Below are positions 1-7,715 of a stretch of DNA of 51,707 bases, piece after piece. Under the pieces are notes generated by a model. That model saw only the letters and a program-made list of their open reading frames with translations, was not told the origin of the DNA and made no database searches. Source of the DNA: JAWWPG01 sp037719575 (lineage in GTDB: Bacteria > Actinomycetota > Actinomycetes > Propionibacteriales > Nocardioidaceae). A program made the position numbers and the translations under genes. Each line of letters starts with the position of its first letter. Position 1 is the stretch's first letter. Where the stretch lies: contig JBBJMF010000007.1 of NCBI GenBank assembly GCA_037719575.1, positions 1 to 51,707 on the forward strand, written 5' to 3'.

Positions 1-545
1 TTCACGTTCGCGATGATGACGATCAGCCCGTATCCCGCCACCACCCCGGCTACGAGTGCCCGGCGCCGGGCGTCGAGCGCTGGTCGCCAGCCGGCCGCGG
101 TCGCGAACACCGCGAGGTGCAGAGCGGCCATCAGGGCGTACGACCAGTACCACTCGTCCGGTGAGTTGGCGATCGAGAGGCCGATCGCGATGCTCTGCCC
201 GAACCCGACGACCGCCGCGATCCGGGTGAGGGTCCCGGAGAGCAGCAGCGCAGCCAGCAGGAACTCGGTCAGCAGCACGGCCCAGCCGAAGACCGCCAGG
301 TTCGGGCGGACCAGGGTCTCCAGAACCCACGGGTAGACCGGTGCGACCGGGTAGTCGACGCCGCGCTGGACGAACGCGCAGAGCCCCCCGCAGCCGTCGG
401 CTGACTCGCCGAAGTCCGGTGGCACCTTCCAGGTCACGTTCGAGAGCCAGAGCAGGCCCGCGGTCACCCTGAGCACAGCCGGCGCTGCCCGGGTGATTGC
501 GTCCGTCGAGGTATCGAGCCGGGCGCTCAATCCATTGCTCGCCAT
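1..545 (-). CDS. DoxX/DoxD-like integral membrane protein, partial (C-terminus beyond the window edge)
   Basis: Reading the minus strand from an ATG at 545 gives an open frame of about 181 residues that runs off the left edge without a stop. It has at least four hydrophobic stretches separated by short polar loops, with tryptophans near the membrane boundaries (TAGLLWLSNVTWKV, GWAVLLTEFLLAALLL). The general look is that of the DoxX/DoxD (thiosulfate:quinone oxidoreductase small subunit) superfamily, but no diagnostic residue proves it. An AAGGGA ribosome site lies about 12 bases upstream. It follows the radical SAM gene in the same direction after about 37 bases, so it is probably the last visible gene of a four-gene operon. 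Function unknown; a membrane partner for the redox/sulfur chemistry of the cluster is inference. Confidence 0.6.
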   Translation of the reverse strand, partial: MASNGLSARLDTSTDAITRAAPAVLRVTAGLLWLSNVTWKVPPDFGESADGCGGLCAFVQRGVDYPVAPVYPWVLETLVRPNLAVFGWAVLLTEFLLAALLLSGTLTRIAAVVGFGQSIAIGLSIANSPDEWYWSYALMAALHLAVFATAAGWRPALDARRRALVAGVVAGYGLIVIIANV

Positions 546-582
546 CGACGTGCCATCCCTTCGGTGAAGTTTCGGGCCGGGC

Positions 583-1575
583 TCAGGCGCAGGGGAAGCT
601 GAGGGCGACCTCGTCGTGGCGTCGCCGGTAGCCCTGGTACTCGAGGACCACGGCATCGACTGCCTGCGAGAGCGGCAGCAACTGCGTCGTGACGAGCATC
701 TTGGGGTCGGTCGCGCCCACGGGATGCCAGTAGACACCGTCGGCGGTCAGGCAGATCTCGGGCACCAGGCTCTCGCGGGTGATCACGAGTCCGGTCGTCG
801 CGGCCCCTTCCATCGCGATCCGCCGGATCAGCCGGTCGGCGGGCGGGATGCCGAGCCGGTCGCACAGCTCGTGCAGGTCTCGCTCCTCGGCGCCTTGACC
901 GCCGTCGAGCGTGGCAGCGATTCGGACCCGGAATCCGAGATCGAGCGCGGTGGCGATGCCGGCCAGCGCCCGCGCGTGCGCGCCAGCACCGCGTTGACGG
1001 TCGTGGAGTTCCGCGGTGGCGGAATCGAGGCTGATCTGCAGCGTGACGCCATCACGCGGCAGCGACTCCAGAGCGGCCAGCCGGAGTCGGCGGAACAGCA
1101 TGGCGTTGGTGAGCACGGTGGTTGGCAGGACGTCGGCGCAAGCGCGCAGCACGTCGGCGATGTCGGGTAGCAAGAACGGCTCGCCACCGGTCACGTACAA
1201 CTCCCGTGCGCCGACCGCCGGCGCCTCCGCGACGATCTGCCGTACGAGCTCGAGGCCGAGCTCCCGGCGGGGCGTCCTCGGCGACGAGGACACGCAGCAG
1301 TAGCTGCACGCGAGGTTGCAGTCGAAGTTCGCGTAGAGCCACAGTCGCCGCGCCGGCCACTCGGCGGCGGGGATCTCATCGGTTGGCTCCGCTGTCCGGC
1401 CGCGTCGCAGCTCGACGTGGTCGCCGCGCCAGGTGAGAAACGTGTGGCCGGTCTTCTCGCACCAGCGCGCGGCGAGGGCGGCACCGTCGTCGGTCTCCAC
1501 CGGCACCTTCACCGTCCGGCCGTCGGCAACCCGGCCGACGGCGTCGGCCAGGTCCAGGAGCAGCCGGACAGTCAT
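583..1575 (-). CDS. TusA-like domain fused to a radical SAM enzyme
   Basis: 330 residues. The start at 1575 is chosen because ATG overlaps the TGA of the upstream gene (ATGA coupling). Residues about 1-65 resemble the C-terminal half of TusA/SirA sulfur carriers (WCEKTGHTFL), but no CPxP motif with the persulfide cysteine is visible, so this part cannot carry sulfur in the usual way. The radical SAM core follows: CxxxCxxC cluster motif (CNLACSYC) and a GGEP motif (VTGGEPFLL). The C-terminus has two further isolated cysteines (PEICL and the final FPCA), a hint of a reduced auxiliary-cluster region. Radical SAM enzymes use a [4Fe-4S] cluster and S-adenosylmethionine for radical chemistry; the substrate here is unknown. 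Co-encoded with a PhnD-like protein and an acyl-CoA dehydrogenase homologue. Confidence 0.8.
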   Translation of the reverse strand: MTVRLLLDLADAVGRVADGRTVKVPVETDDGAALAARWCEKTGHTFLTWRGDHVELRRGRTAEPTDEIPAAEWPARRLWLYANFDCNLACSYCCVSSSPRTPRRELGLELVRQIVAEAPAVGARELYVTGGEPFLLPDIADVLRACADVLPTTVLTNAMLFRRLRLAALESLPRDGVTLQISLDSATAELHDRQRGAGAHARALAGIATALDLGFRVRIAATLDGGQGAEERDLHELCDRLGIPPADRLIRRIAMEGAATTGLVITRESLVPEICLTADGVYWHPVGATDPKMLVTTQLLPLSQAVDAVVLEYQGYRRRHDEVALSFPCA

Positions 1576-2411
1576 CGCGGCGTGCGGGCCGCCGTGTCCG
1601 TCTCGTCCGCTGCCGCGCCCGTCGGCTGGTCCATCGCGGCGAACAGCGACTCGTAGCCGGCCAGCTCCGGGCGCACCCAGCGCCGCAGACCCTCCATCTC
1701 CAGGATCGGTCGGTGTGCCGGGTTGTCCCAGTCCATGGCGAGCAGGTGCTCGACCCACGGTTCGGAGATCGCTGGATCGAGCGTGTCGAGCGCGGTGAAG
1801 TTGCAGTGGCAGTACTCAGGTGATGTCCACACCACCTCGAGCGCGCCGGGCGCGAGGTCGCCGGCCTGCAGCCCCGCCCAGGTCGTCACCCCCATCGCGG
1901 CCACGTCGGCCTCGTCGTCGAGCACGGCGCGGAGCGCGTCGAGCTCGGACCTGCCGGTGTCACCGTGCTTGCCGACGTCGGAGTCGAACGGGAGGACCGT
2001 CACGTCCCGAGCCTCGAGCCCGGCCTCCTGCAGGTAGTACGCCGGCAGGATGCGGGCCTGCGCCGAGTCGCGCGAGCCCAGCGCGACCCGTCGGCCCCGG
2101 AGGTCCGGCAGCCCGGCGATCCCGCTGCCGGCTCGGGCGACGAACAGCGTCTGGAACGTCAGGTCGGTGTCGCGCATGGCCAGGGCTCGGCAGGACCCGT
2201 CGGTCCGGCGCACCGTTCGTACGTACGCGACGTTCGTGTTCCAGGCGAGATCGACCTGACCGTCGACCAGCGCGTCGACCTGCCGCTCGTAGTTGGAGAA
2301 GAGCACGAAGTCGATCGGCACCGGCGAGTCACGGAAGTAGTCGCGGATGCCCTCCCAGATCGGCACCACGTTGGCCGTGTACGCAACAGCGCCGATGACG
2401 AGCTCGTCCAT
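1572..2411 (-). CDS. PhnD-like substrate-binding-fold protein without signal peptide
   Basis: 279 residues. The start at ATG 2411 is preceded by GAGGGAGAG, a strong ribosome site; an upstream start at 2444 would overlap the previous gene. The fold signature is that of type 2 periplasmic binding proteins of the PhnD (phosphite/phosphonate/phosphate) family: IGAVAY at the N-terminus, DGQVDLAWNTNVAYV, and the LRGRRVALGSRDSAQ hinge region. No Sec signal or lipobox precedes it, so it should be cytoplasmic, unlike a transporter receptor. No ABC permease or ATPase gene is nearby. It overlaps the radical SAM start by 4 bases. It may be a ligand sensor, or an enzyme recruited from this fold; that is inference. 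Confidence 0.75.
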   Translation of the reverse strand: MDELVIGAVAYTANVVPIWEGIRDYFRDSPVPIDFVLFSNYERQVDALVDGQVDLAWNTNVAYVRTVRRTDGSCRALAMRDTDLTFQTLFVARAGSGIAGLPDLRGRRVALGSRDSAQARILPAYYLQEAGLEARDVTVLPFDSDVGKHGDTGRSELDALRAVLDDEADVAAMGVTTWAGLQAGDLAPGALEVVWTSPEYCHCNFTALDTLDPAISEPWVEHLLAMDWDNPAHRPILEMEGLRRWVRPELAGYESLFAAMDQPTGAAADETDTAARTPR

Positions 2412-2422
2412 CAATCTCTCCC

Positions 2423-3550
2423 TCAGAACAGCTCGAGCCCGCACAGGGCTCGGCCGTAGAACTCGTAGAGCACGTCTGCGGTCGGCGCCATGACGTAGCC
2501 CGCGCGGGCGTCGCGGAAGGCGCGCTCGATGCCGAGGTGCCGGGAGAACGCCGCACCGCCGCAGACCCGCATCGCGGCGTCTGTCACGTGGAGCGCCGCC
2601 TCGTTGGCTGCCGCTTTCGCCCCGAGGACAGCGAGCATGACAGTTTCGTCAGCAGCGGCTACCCGTGCGGCGGTGTCCTTGACGTAGGCCGTGACAGCCT
2701 CGAGCTCGATCGACGCCTGCGCCAGCCGGGCTCGGATGGTCGGCAGGTCGGCGAGGCGCGAGTCGAGGTGCGCGAACCGGGTGCCGGCGGCGTGGCTGAC
2801 TGCGGCGTCGAGGGCTCCACGGGCCAGCCCCAGGCTGACAGCGGCGTTGCCGAGGCTGAACCACGGCAGGACGACCTGCATCATCAGGCCGAACCCGTCA
2901 CCTCGGCCACCGAGCCGCTGCTGCTCGTCCAGCACCGCGTCGAACTCCATCGGCGAGGAGGCGTTGCCGCGCAGTCCGAGTCCGTCCCACCCTGCGGACA
3001 CCGTCAGACCTGGGTGCCCCGTCGGCACGGCGTACAGGTTGGTGTCCGTCGGGCTCTGGTCGTCCGGCGCGAGGCAGCTCAGCACGTAGAGCCCCGCGAA
3101 CTCGGCTGAGGTGACCCAGCCCTTCGACGCCTTGACCCGCACACTGCCGTCGCCCTCGGGTGTCGCGTGCGAGGTCGACGCCCAGAAGTGGCTCCGTGAC
3201 CCCTTCTCGCTGAACGCCAGCGTGCCCAGCCACTCGCCGGAGGCAAGCCGGGCGGTGGCCTCCGGGTCCCCCGGTGGCGGGGCCGCGGCCACCACCTGGG
3301 CCGCGGCGACATGCATGAGATAGACCATGGCGCTGGACCCGCAGACGGCTGCCAGCCTGGATGTCACGTCGACGAACTCGACCGGTCCGGCACCGAGCCC
3401 GCCGACCTCGGGCGAGAGCGTCAGCCCGAGCAGGCCGGACTCGCCCAGGGCGGTCACCGTTCGTTGCGGGAACTGCCCCTCGCGGTCGGTCGCGTCAGCG
3501 TCGGCAGCGGCGAGCGGCAGGACGTCGTCCAGCCGAGTAATCACATCCAT
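2423..3550 (-). CDS. Acyl-CoA dehydrogenase-family flavoprotein
   Basis: 375 residues, full family length. The N-terminal helical domain (LGESGLLGLTLSPEVGGLG), the middle beta domain (KGWVTSAEFAG) and the C-terminal four-helix domain (VCGGAAFSRHLGIERAFRDAR) are all recognisable. The family transfers alpha,beta hydrogens of acyl-CoA to FAD, but it also contains flavin monooxygenases acting on sulfur compounds and nitroalkanes. I do not see an unambiguous catalytic glutamate, so the reaction is open. First gene of the minus-strand cluster; 11 bases separate it from the PhnD-like gene. No transferase or thiolase accompanies it, so a fatty-acid oxidation role is not supported by context. Confidence 0.8.
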   Translation of the reverse strand: MDVITRLDDVLPLAAADADATDREGQFPQRTVTALGESGLLGLTLSPEVGGLGAGPVEFVDVTSRLAAVCGSSAMVYLMHVAAAQVVAAAPPPGDPEATARLASGEWLGTLAFSEKGSRSHFWASTSHATPEGDGSVRVKASKGWVTSAEFAGLYVLSCLAPDDQSPTDTNLYAVPTGHPGLTVSAGWDGLGLRGNASSPMEFDAVLDEQQRLGGRGDGFGLMMQVVLPWFSLGNAAVSLGLARGALDAAVSHAAGTRFAHLDSRLADLPTIRARLAQASIELEAVTAYVKDTAARVAAADETVMLAVLGAKAAANEAALHVTDAAMRVCGGAAFSRHLGIERAFRDARAGYVMAPTADVLYEFYGRALCGLELF

Positions 3551-3830
3551 GCTGCCGGAATCTACCCATCATCTGCACGGGTGAGGCCGGCCCGGCGGGT
3601 CGTACGCGATTCGTAAGACTCACCGCGACGGCCAGGTCGGGCCGGCACAGCCAACACTGCTCTGCGGAAGGCGCCTCGTCTGTCGGGATCATCAGCCGAC
3701 CTGCGGCGGAGCGCCTCGGCGATCGCGACCCTTCTTGTGGACCAGTCAGCCAGGTCCGGGTTGGTCCTGCCACCGGTCCACCGGTCCTCGCACGGTCGTA
3801 GGGAGACCGCCTCCAGCGGAGGACAGGCGC
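3551..3830. other. Intergenic stretch, no gene recognised
   Basis: 280 bases between the acyl-CoA dehydrogenase start and the vapC-like stop. Open frames here are short and have no family features. The promoter of the metabolic cluster should lie next to 3551, but I cannot assign -35 and -10 boxes. Confidence 0.5.
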
Positions 3831-4258
3831 TCAGCGGCTCACGGGATTGCGCCAGGAGATCTCGGTGAAACGCGCGAAGTCGGAGTCCGCGCTGATGACC
3901 TCCAGCCCGTGCTCGATGCAGAGCGCGGCGAGCGCGGCGTCGGAGACCAGGTTGCCGCGGAGATCGAGGTCTCGGACCAGACTTCCGAGGATCTCCCGGT
4001 GACCGCGGCCAGGTGCAGGCACCCATGTCGCCGGTGCATCGAGCCACTCGTCCACGCACTGCCAGGCCTCGGCCGGCGACAACGGATTCCGCGACGCTCG
4101 TGGATGCGTCGCGATCCGCACGAACGCGGTCAGCGATGCCCAGGGGATCCCGACGCGTCGTGGACCGTTGAGGGCCGCCTCGAGCCACTCCCGAGCCACC
4201 GCGTGGAACGAGCTGTCCTCGTCGACCGCGTACAGACGATATTCACGTCGACCAGCAC
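3831..4258 (-). pseudogene. VapC-type PIN-domain toxin, frameshifted near its N-terminus
   Basis: The C-terminal 122 residues read cleanly and match the PIN family: LVSDAALAALCIEHG and ISADSDFARF carry later acidic catalytic residues. The expected N-terminus is found in another frame: GTG at 4258 directly after the antitoxin stop begins VLVDVNI, which holds the first catalytic Asp, and then a one-base deletion around 4236-4240 breaks the frame before LYAVDEDSSFHAVAREW. A protein starting at GTG 4199 would lack the first Asp. PIN toxins are Mg-dependent ribonucleases that need all acidic residues, so this toxin is probably dead unless the indel is a sequencing error. Confidence 0.75.
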
Positions 4259-4489
4259 CTAACGCGCCTCAGGACCGCCGAGATCCTCGAGCGCCTGGGC
4301 CAGGTTCGAGACGTCGACCTTGAGACCGAGTGCTCGCCGGTGTTGCTCGAAGGGCTGGACCCCGGGGCGCGGGAGCATCCCCCGGCGGATGAGCTCGTTC
4401 ACCGCCTGGCTTACCCCGATGCCGTCGTTGCGGCTCATCTCCTCGACTGCAGCCGCCGTGTCAGCATCGAACTCGACTGTCGTGCGCAT
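4259..4489 (-). CDS. VapB-type antitoxin of module 1
   Basis: 76 residues from ATG 4489. The N-terminus (MRTTVEFDADTAAAVEEM) is a ribbon-helix-helix beta strand plus helix, followed by a helix typical of CopG/Arc-like DNA binding (GVSQAVNELIRRGM). The C-terminal tail would normally thread into the toxin active site. It ends with TAG at 4259 and the toxin start GTG follows with no spacer, the usual antitoxin-first order. Two perfect palindromes lie just upstream and are the likely autoregulatory operators. With a broken toxin, the antitoxin may persist only as a DNA-binding protein or as an anti-addiction factor. Confidence 0.75.
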   Translation of the reverse strand: MRTTVEFDADTAAAVEEMSRNDGIGVSQAVNELIRRGMLPRPGVQPFEQHRRALGLKVDVSNLAQALEDLGGPEAR

Positions 4490-4500
4490 GCGGTGATGCT

Positions 4501-4537
4501 TGCACGTACGTGCAGTGTTGATCACACGTACGTGTGA
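4501..4537. promoter_or_regulatory. Paired palindromic operators upstream of vapB1
   Basis: A 14-base perfect palindrome at 4501-4514 (TGCACGTACGTGCA) and a 16-base one at 4522-4537 (TCACACGTACGTGTGA) share the core CACGTACGTG. Centre-to-centre distance is 22 bases, two helical turns, so two antitoxin dimers could bind on the same face. They lie 12 bases upstream of the vapB1 start (minus strand). Confidence 0.65.
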
Positions 4538-4689
4538 GAGATGGGAGGTGAGGCCGCAACGGCCCGTCTGCGTCTCCCGCAGGCTGCGTGTCCTCGCGTC
4601 GGAGCGCGGTCGTCGCCGCCGCGATCGCCGGGTGCTGCTCGGGTCCATCGGGCCCGAGGCCAGCGTCCCGTACGCGGCTGCCTCTTTCC

Positions 4690-5625
4690 TTAACGGGAAG
4701 CAGTTGTCTCTGCTCGCAGCCCTGCCAGTGCGCTCCGCAACGCCTCGTCGATCGCGGTCGGCTCGAGTCCGAACGTCGTGCGGGCGAGCGTCGAGTCGAG
4801 GACGAAGGGGCGGACGAACTGGTAGCGGGTCGCGCGCAGCTCGCGGATGAAGGGGTTGAACACGCCCGCGGTCCAGAGCGCCGCGTACGGCATCGCGGTC
4901 AGCTTGGGCGGTGCCGGGGCGCCGGCCACCTCGACGAACCGCTGCGCCAGCTCTCGGACGGTGAGCGGGTCGTTGGTCGGCACGTGCCAGGCGCGGCCCC
5001 AGGCCCGTTCGTCGGTGGCGACCGTGACCAGCATCCGCGCCACGTCGTTGATCGAGGTCCAGCTGTGCGGGACGTCGAGGGCCGCCGGTACGTACGCGCG
5101 CTTGCCGGCGTGCAGCGGCTTGGCCATGACGAAGCTCAAGATCGAGTTGCTCTCGATGTAGTCGCTGGCCCGGACCTCGGTCGTCCGCAGCCGACCCGCC
5201 TCGTGTGCGGCGAGGTCGTCGCGCCACATCGTGGCTCGCATGCGGAGCTTGGGGTGGGTCGCGGCGAGCGGGGTCTCCTCGGTCATCGGCCCGTCGACCG
5301 GGCCGTACGGGTAGAGGTTGCCGGCCGTGACCAGGACCGCGCCGCTGCGCTCGGCCGCGGTCCGCAGCGCGGCCGCGATCGGCGGCCAGTCGGTGAGCCA
5401 CTGGTGGTAGAGCGGGTTGACGCAGTTGTAGAGCGCGGCCGCGGTGTCGGCCAGGGCGGTCAGGCGCTCGGCGTCGTTCGCGTCCGCGGTGACGCGCTCG
5501 ATGGCGGGGTGGCCGGGCCCGGAACCGCTGCGGCTGATGATCCGGACCTGGTGGCCTTGGGCGGCGAGGAGTCGGGCGGTGGCGCTGCCGACCGCGCCGG
5601 CGCCGACGATCACGTGGAGCGACAT
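4690..5625 (-). CDS. NAD(P)-dependent epimerase/dehydrogenase (extended SDR-like)
   Basis: 311 residues from ATG 5625, preceded by AGGAG at good spacing. The N-terminus is a Rossmann nucleotide-binding site (VIVGAGAVGSATARLL, GxGxxG). The YxxxK catalytic pair of classical SDRs is not evident, placing it with the NmrA/atypical or NAD-epimerase-like group. Later segments (HSWTSINDVARMLV, WHVPTNDPLTVRELAQ) are typical of these enzymes. Substrate unknown. It is transcribed away from a TetR regulator with two operator-like palindromes between them, so it is probably the repressed target gene of that regulator. Confidence 0.75.
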   Translation of the reverse strand: MSLHVIVGAGAVGSATARLLAAQGHQVRIISRSGSGPGHPAIERVTADANDAERLTALADTAAALYNCVNPLYHQWLTDWPPIAAALRTAAERSGAVLVTAGNLYPYGPVDGPMTEETPLAATHPKLRMRATMWRDDLAAHEAGRLRTTEVRASDYIESNSILSFVMAKPLHAGKRAYVPAALDVPHSWTSINDVARMLVTVATDERAWGRAWHVPTNDPLTVRELAQRFVEVAGAPAPPKLTAMPYAALWTAGVFNPFIRELRATRYQFVRPFVLDSTLARTTFGLEPTAIDEALRSALAGLRAETTASR

Positions 5626-5647
5626 GCGGGTCTCCTGGGCGGCTTGC

Positions 5648-5714
5648 GAGAGCGGTGCTCTCTGATGTGACTCATGGTCACGCGGCTGGTGCTCCTTGTC
5701 AAGAGCAGTGCTCT
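5648..5714. promoter_or_regulatory. Two TetR-type operators between epimerase and tetR
   Basis: GAGAGCGGTGCTCTC at 5648-5662 and AGAGCAGTGCTCT at 5702-5714 are near-identical inverted repeats with consensus AGAGCRGTGCTCT. Their centres are about 53 bases apart, close to five helical turns. One sits next to each divergent gene start, so one repressor dimer could control each promoter. Confidence 0.75.
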
Positions 5715-5737
5715 CGGTTGTGTGCGACACTGGCGCC

Positions 5738-6457
5738 ATGCCCTCCGACCGGACGCCGACCGCCTCGCGGTCCGCGCCGTCGATCCGGGCCCGCGTACGG
5801 GCCGAGATGGCTGACGAGATCAAGGTGATCGCTCGCCGCCACCTGGACTCCGGCGGCGCGAACCTCTCGCTCCGGGCCGTCGCCCGCGACCTGGGCGTCG
5901 TCTCGTCTGCGCTCTACCGCTACTTCCCGAGCCGCGACGACCTGCTCACCGCGTTGATCATCGACGCGTACGACGCTCTCGGCTCCGCCGTCGAGGCAGC
6001 CGACGCCGCGGTGCTCGACCGCAGCGATCTCCGCACCCGGTGGCTCGCCTGCTCGCACGCCGTACGGCGTTGGGCGCTGGCGAACCCGGCCGAGTATGCG
6101 CTGGTGTTCGGCAGCCCCGTGATCGGCTACGCCGCCCCACTCGACACGGTTCCCGCGGCCCTGCGAACCCCATCTGCGCTGGTCGGGATCCTCGCCGACG
6201 GCGTCGCGTCTGGTGTCTTGGCTGCATCCGGCTCGCCGCCGTTGCCCGCCGGCCTGGCCGAGGACCTGCGTCGGGTACGTGCCGAGTTCTGGCCGACGGT
6301 GCCCGAGGAGCTGCTTGCCCGCGGCACGATCGGCTGGATCCACCTCTTCGGCGCCGTCAGCTTCGAGCTGTTCGGCCAGCTCAACAACGCCATCGAGGCG
6401 CGCGAGGCGTACTTCGACGTCCAGATGCGCCTCATGGCCGAGATGATCGGGATCTGA
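5738..6457 (+). CDS. TetR/AcrR-family transcriptional regulator
   Basis: 239 residues from ATG 5738. The DNA-binding domain shows the family signature: LSLRAVARDLGVVSSALYRYFPSR, a helix-turn-helix followed by the conserved YxxFxSRDDLLTALI segment at about residues 45-75. The C-terminal ligand domain resembles the WHG/TetR_C_13 type (WALANPAEYALVFGSPVIGY). Divergent from the epimerase gene and next to two matching palindromes, so autorepression and repression of the epimerase are likely. The ligand cannot be told from sequence. Confidence 0.85.
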   Translation: MPSDRTPTASRSAPSIRARVRAEMADEIKVIARRHLDSGGANLSLRAVARDLGVVSSALYRYFPSRDDLLTALIIDAYDALGSAVEAADAAVLDRSDLRTRWLACSHAVRRWALANPAEYALVFGSPVIGYAAPLDTVPAALRTPSALVGILADGVASGVLAASGSPPLPAGLAEDLRRVRAEFWPTVPEELLARGTIGWIHLFGAVSFELFGQLNNAIEAREAYFDVQMRLMAEMIGI

Positions 6458-6655
6458 CCCGCAGCGCTCTGTCCGAGGAGGTGGGTCGACGGCGATTCGC
6501 CGAGGCGAGCACCAGCCGAAGCCGTGGCGTCACACGCCCACGACCAATTCCTGTCGTCGCAGAGCGGTCCGGGTCATCCGTCGCTGAGCACGGCCGCATG
6601 CTCGGCGTTGCCGACCAACCACGCGGTGGTCATGTAAGGACACCAAGGATGTATG

Positions 6656-6671
6656 GTACCACCGGTGGTAC
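6656..6671. promoter_or_regulatory. Palindromic operator before vapB2
   Basis: GTACCACCGGTGGTAC is a perfect 16-base palindrome ending 9 bases before the GTG start of vapB2. Position and symmetry suit autoregulation by the ribbon-helix-helix antitoxin. Its sequence is unrelated to the operators of modules 1 and 3. Confidence 0.65.
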
Positions 6672-6680
6672 TGTCGGTAC

Positions 6681-6893
6681 GTGAACAAGACAACGGTCTA
6701 CCTCCCGGACGAGCTCAAGCGTGCGGTCACCCGCACCGCTCGGGGCCGCGGGATCTCTGAAGCAGCAGTCATCCGGGAGGCCATCGCGGACGCAGTCTCG
6801 CGGGGTGGGGCAGCCCTCCGCGGTCCGGTCTTCGCGAGCGACGTGCTCATGGCCGACGACGTCGACCCGCACCTGGCTGGGTTCGGCGAGTGA
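6681..6893 (+). CDS. VapB-type ribbon-helix-helix antitoxin of module 2
   Basis: 70 residues from GTG 6681. The N-terminus (NKTTVYLPDELKRAVTRTA) is a classic CopG ribbon-helix-helix strand and helix; ISEAAVIREAIADAV forms the second helix. The acidic C-terminal tail (MADDVDPHLAGFGE) should bind the partner toxin. Its TGA overlaps the GTG of vapC2 by 4 bases, giving translational coupling. A palindrome directly upstream is the probable operator. Confidence 0.85.
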   Translation: MNKTTVYLPDELKRAVTRTARGRGISEAAVIREAIADAVSRGGAALRGPVFASDVLMADDVDPHLAGFGE

Positions 6894-7300
6894 TCATCGC
6901 CGACACCAGCGGGCTGCTGGCGTTGTTCAACGCGCGGGAACCGCGACATCGCGATGTGCTGGCGGCAGTGGAGGCGGAGGCGGCGCCTCTCGTGGTCTCG
7001 CCGTACGTCGTCGCCGAGCTCGACCACCTGGTCGGAACCCGGATCGGTCTGTCCGCCGAGCTGGCCATGCTTCGCGAACTCGCCGGACCCGGCTATCAGC
7101 TCGCCCACGCTGACGATGCACTCCTGCTCGCCGCCGCAGACGTGGTCGAGCGCTTCGGCGATCAGCAGGTCGGTGTCACCGATGCCTCACTCGTGGTGCT
7201 GGCTCGGCGACACCGCACCGATCGCATTCTTACGCTTGACCACCGCCATTTCACGGTGCTGCGTCGCGCTGAGAACCGTCCGTTCACGTTGCTGCCTTGA
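6890..7300 (+). CDS. VapC-type PIN-domain ribonuclease toxin of module 2
   Basis: 136 residues from GTG 6890. PIN residues are all in place: Asp in the first strand (MIIADTSGLLALF), a Glu in the VVAELDHLVG helix, VGVTDASLVVLARRH with the third Asp, and the late ILTLDHRHFTVL segment. PIN toxins cleave RNA, often tRNA or rRNA loops, with Mg2+; the target here is unknown. Frame and length are normal, so this module looks functional. It follows vapB2 with a 4-base overlap. Confidence 0.88.
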   Translation: MIIADTSGLLALFNAREPRHRDVLAAVEAEAAPLVVSPYVVAELDHLVGTRIGLSAELAMLRELAGPGYQLAHADDALLLAAADVVERFGDQQVGVTDASLVVLARRHRTDRILTLDHRHFTVLRRAENRPFTLLP

Positions 7301-7446
7301 CCCGTGCCTACGGCGTGGTGCCAAGCGCTGCTCGAGGTCATGCCGGGCCAGGCCTCGCTCGACCAGGTCGAGGCTCGTCCGCGCGTGCGGCAGGGATCGC
7401 ACGCTCGTGCGCATCGGACCCCGTAGACCAGAGCGTCGTCGTAGAG

Positions 7447-7464
7447 TGATGTAGCCTTACATCA
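7447..7464. promoter_or_regulatory. Inverted repeat overlapping the vapB3 start codon
   Basis: TGATGTA, four bases, TACATCA: a perfect 7-base inverted repeat whose last base is the A of the ATG at 7464. No ribosome site fits between repeat and start, so the message may be leaderless, with the antitoxin dimer blocking transcription start and the start codon together. Confidence 0.6.
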
Positions 7465-7715
7465 TGTTGCGCACGCAGATCTCGTTGACTAAGTCGGAAC
7501 GTGCGTTGTTGGACGCCGAAGCGGCGCGTACCGGCCGGTCCATTGCCGCCCTGATCCGCGACGCGGTCCAGGCCGCGTACGGCGAGCGTGACACCACGGC
7601 GGGTGACGTCGGCGCGATGCGCCGTGCGTTCGGGTCCTGGGCCGGCCGCGAGATCGACGGCGAGGCGTGGGTCGAGGGGATCAGGTCCGGGCGGCGGCTC
7701 GCGGACGCGCCGTGA
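7464..7715 (+). CDS. VapB-type antitoxin of module 3
   Basis: 83 residues from ATG 7464. The N-terminus (MLRTQISLTKSERALLDAEA) and RSIAALIRDAVQAAYG form a ribbon-helix-helix domain; the rest (residues 50-83) is the toxin-binding tail. Its TGA overlaps the GTG of vapC3 (GTGA). The start codon sits inside an inverted repeat that is probably the autoregulatory operator. Confidence 0.82.
   Translation: MLRTQISLTKSERALLDAEAARTGRSIAALIRDAVQAAYGERDTTAGDVGAMRRAFGSWAGREIDGEAWVEGIRSGRRLADAP

Noticed and set aside
13..336. Plus-strand frame at the left edge
   Set aside because: The minus strand reads a membrane protein with clear hydrophobic helices across the same bases; the plus frame has a non-natural, Arg/Ser-rich composition.
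4588..5670. Long plus-strand frame opposite the epimerase gene
   Set aside because: Antisense shadow caused by high GC; the minus strand has the Rossmann motif and a ribosome site.
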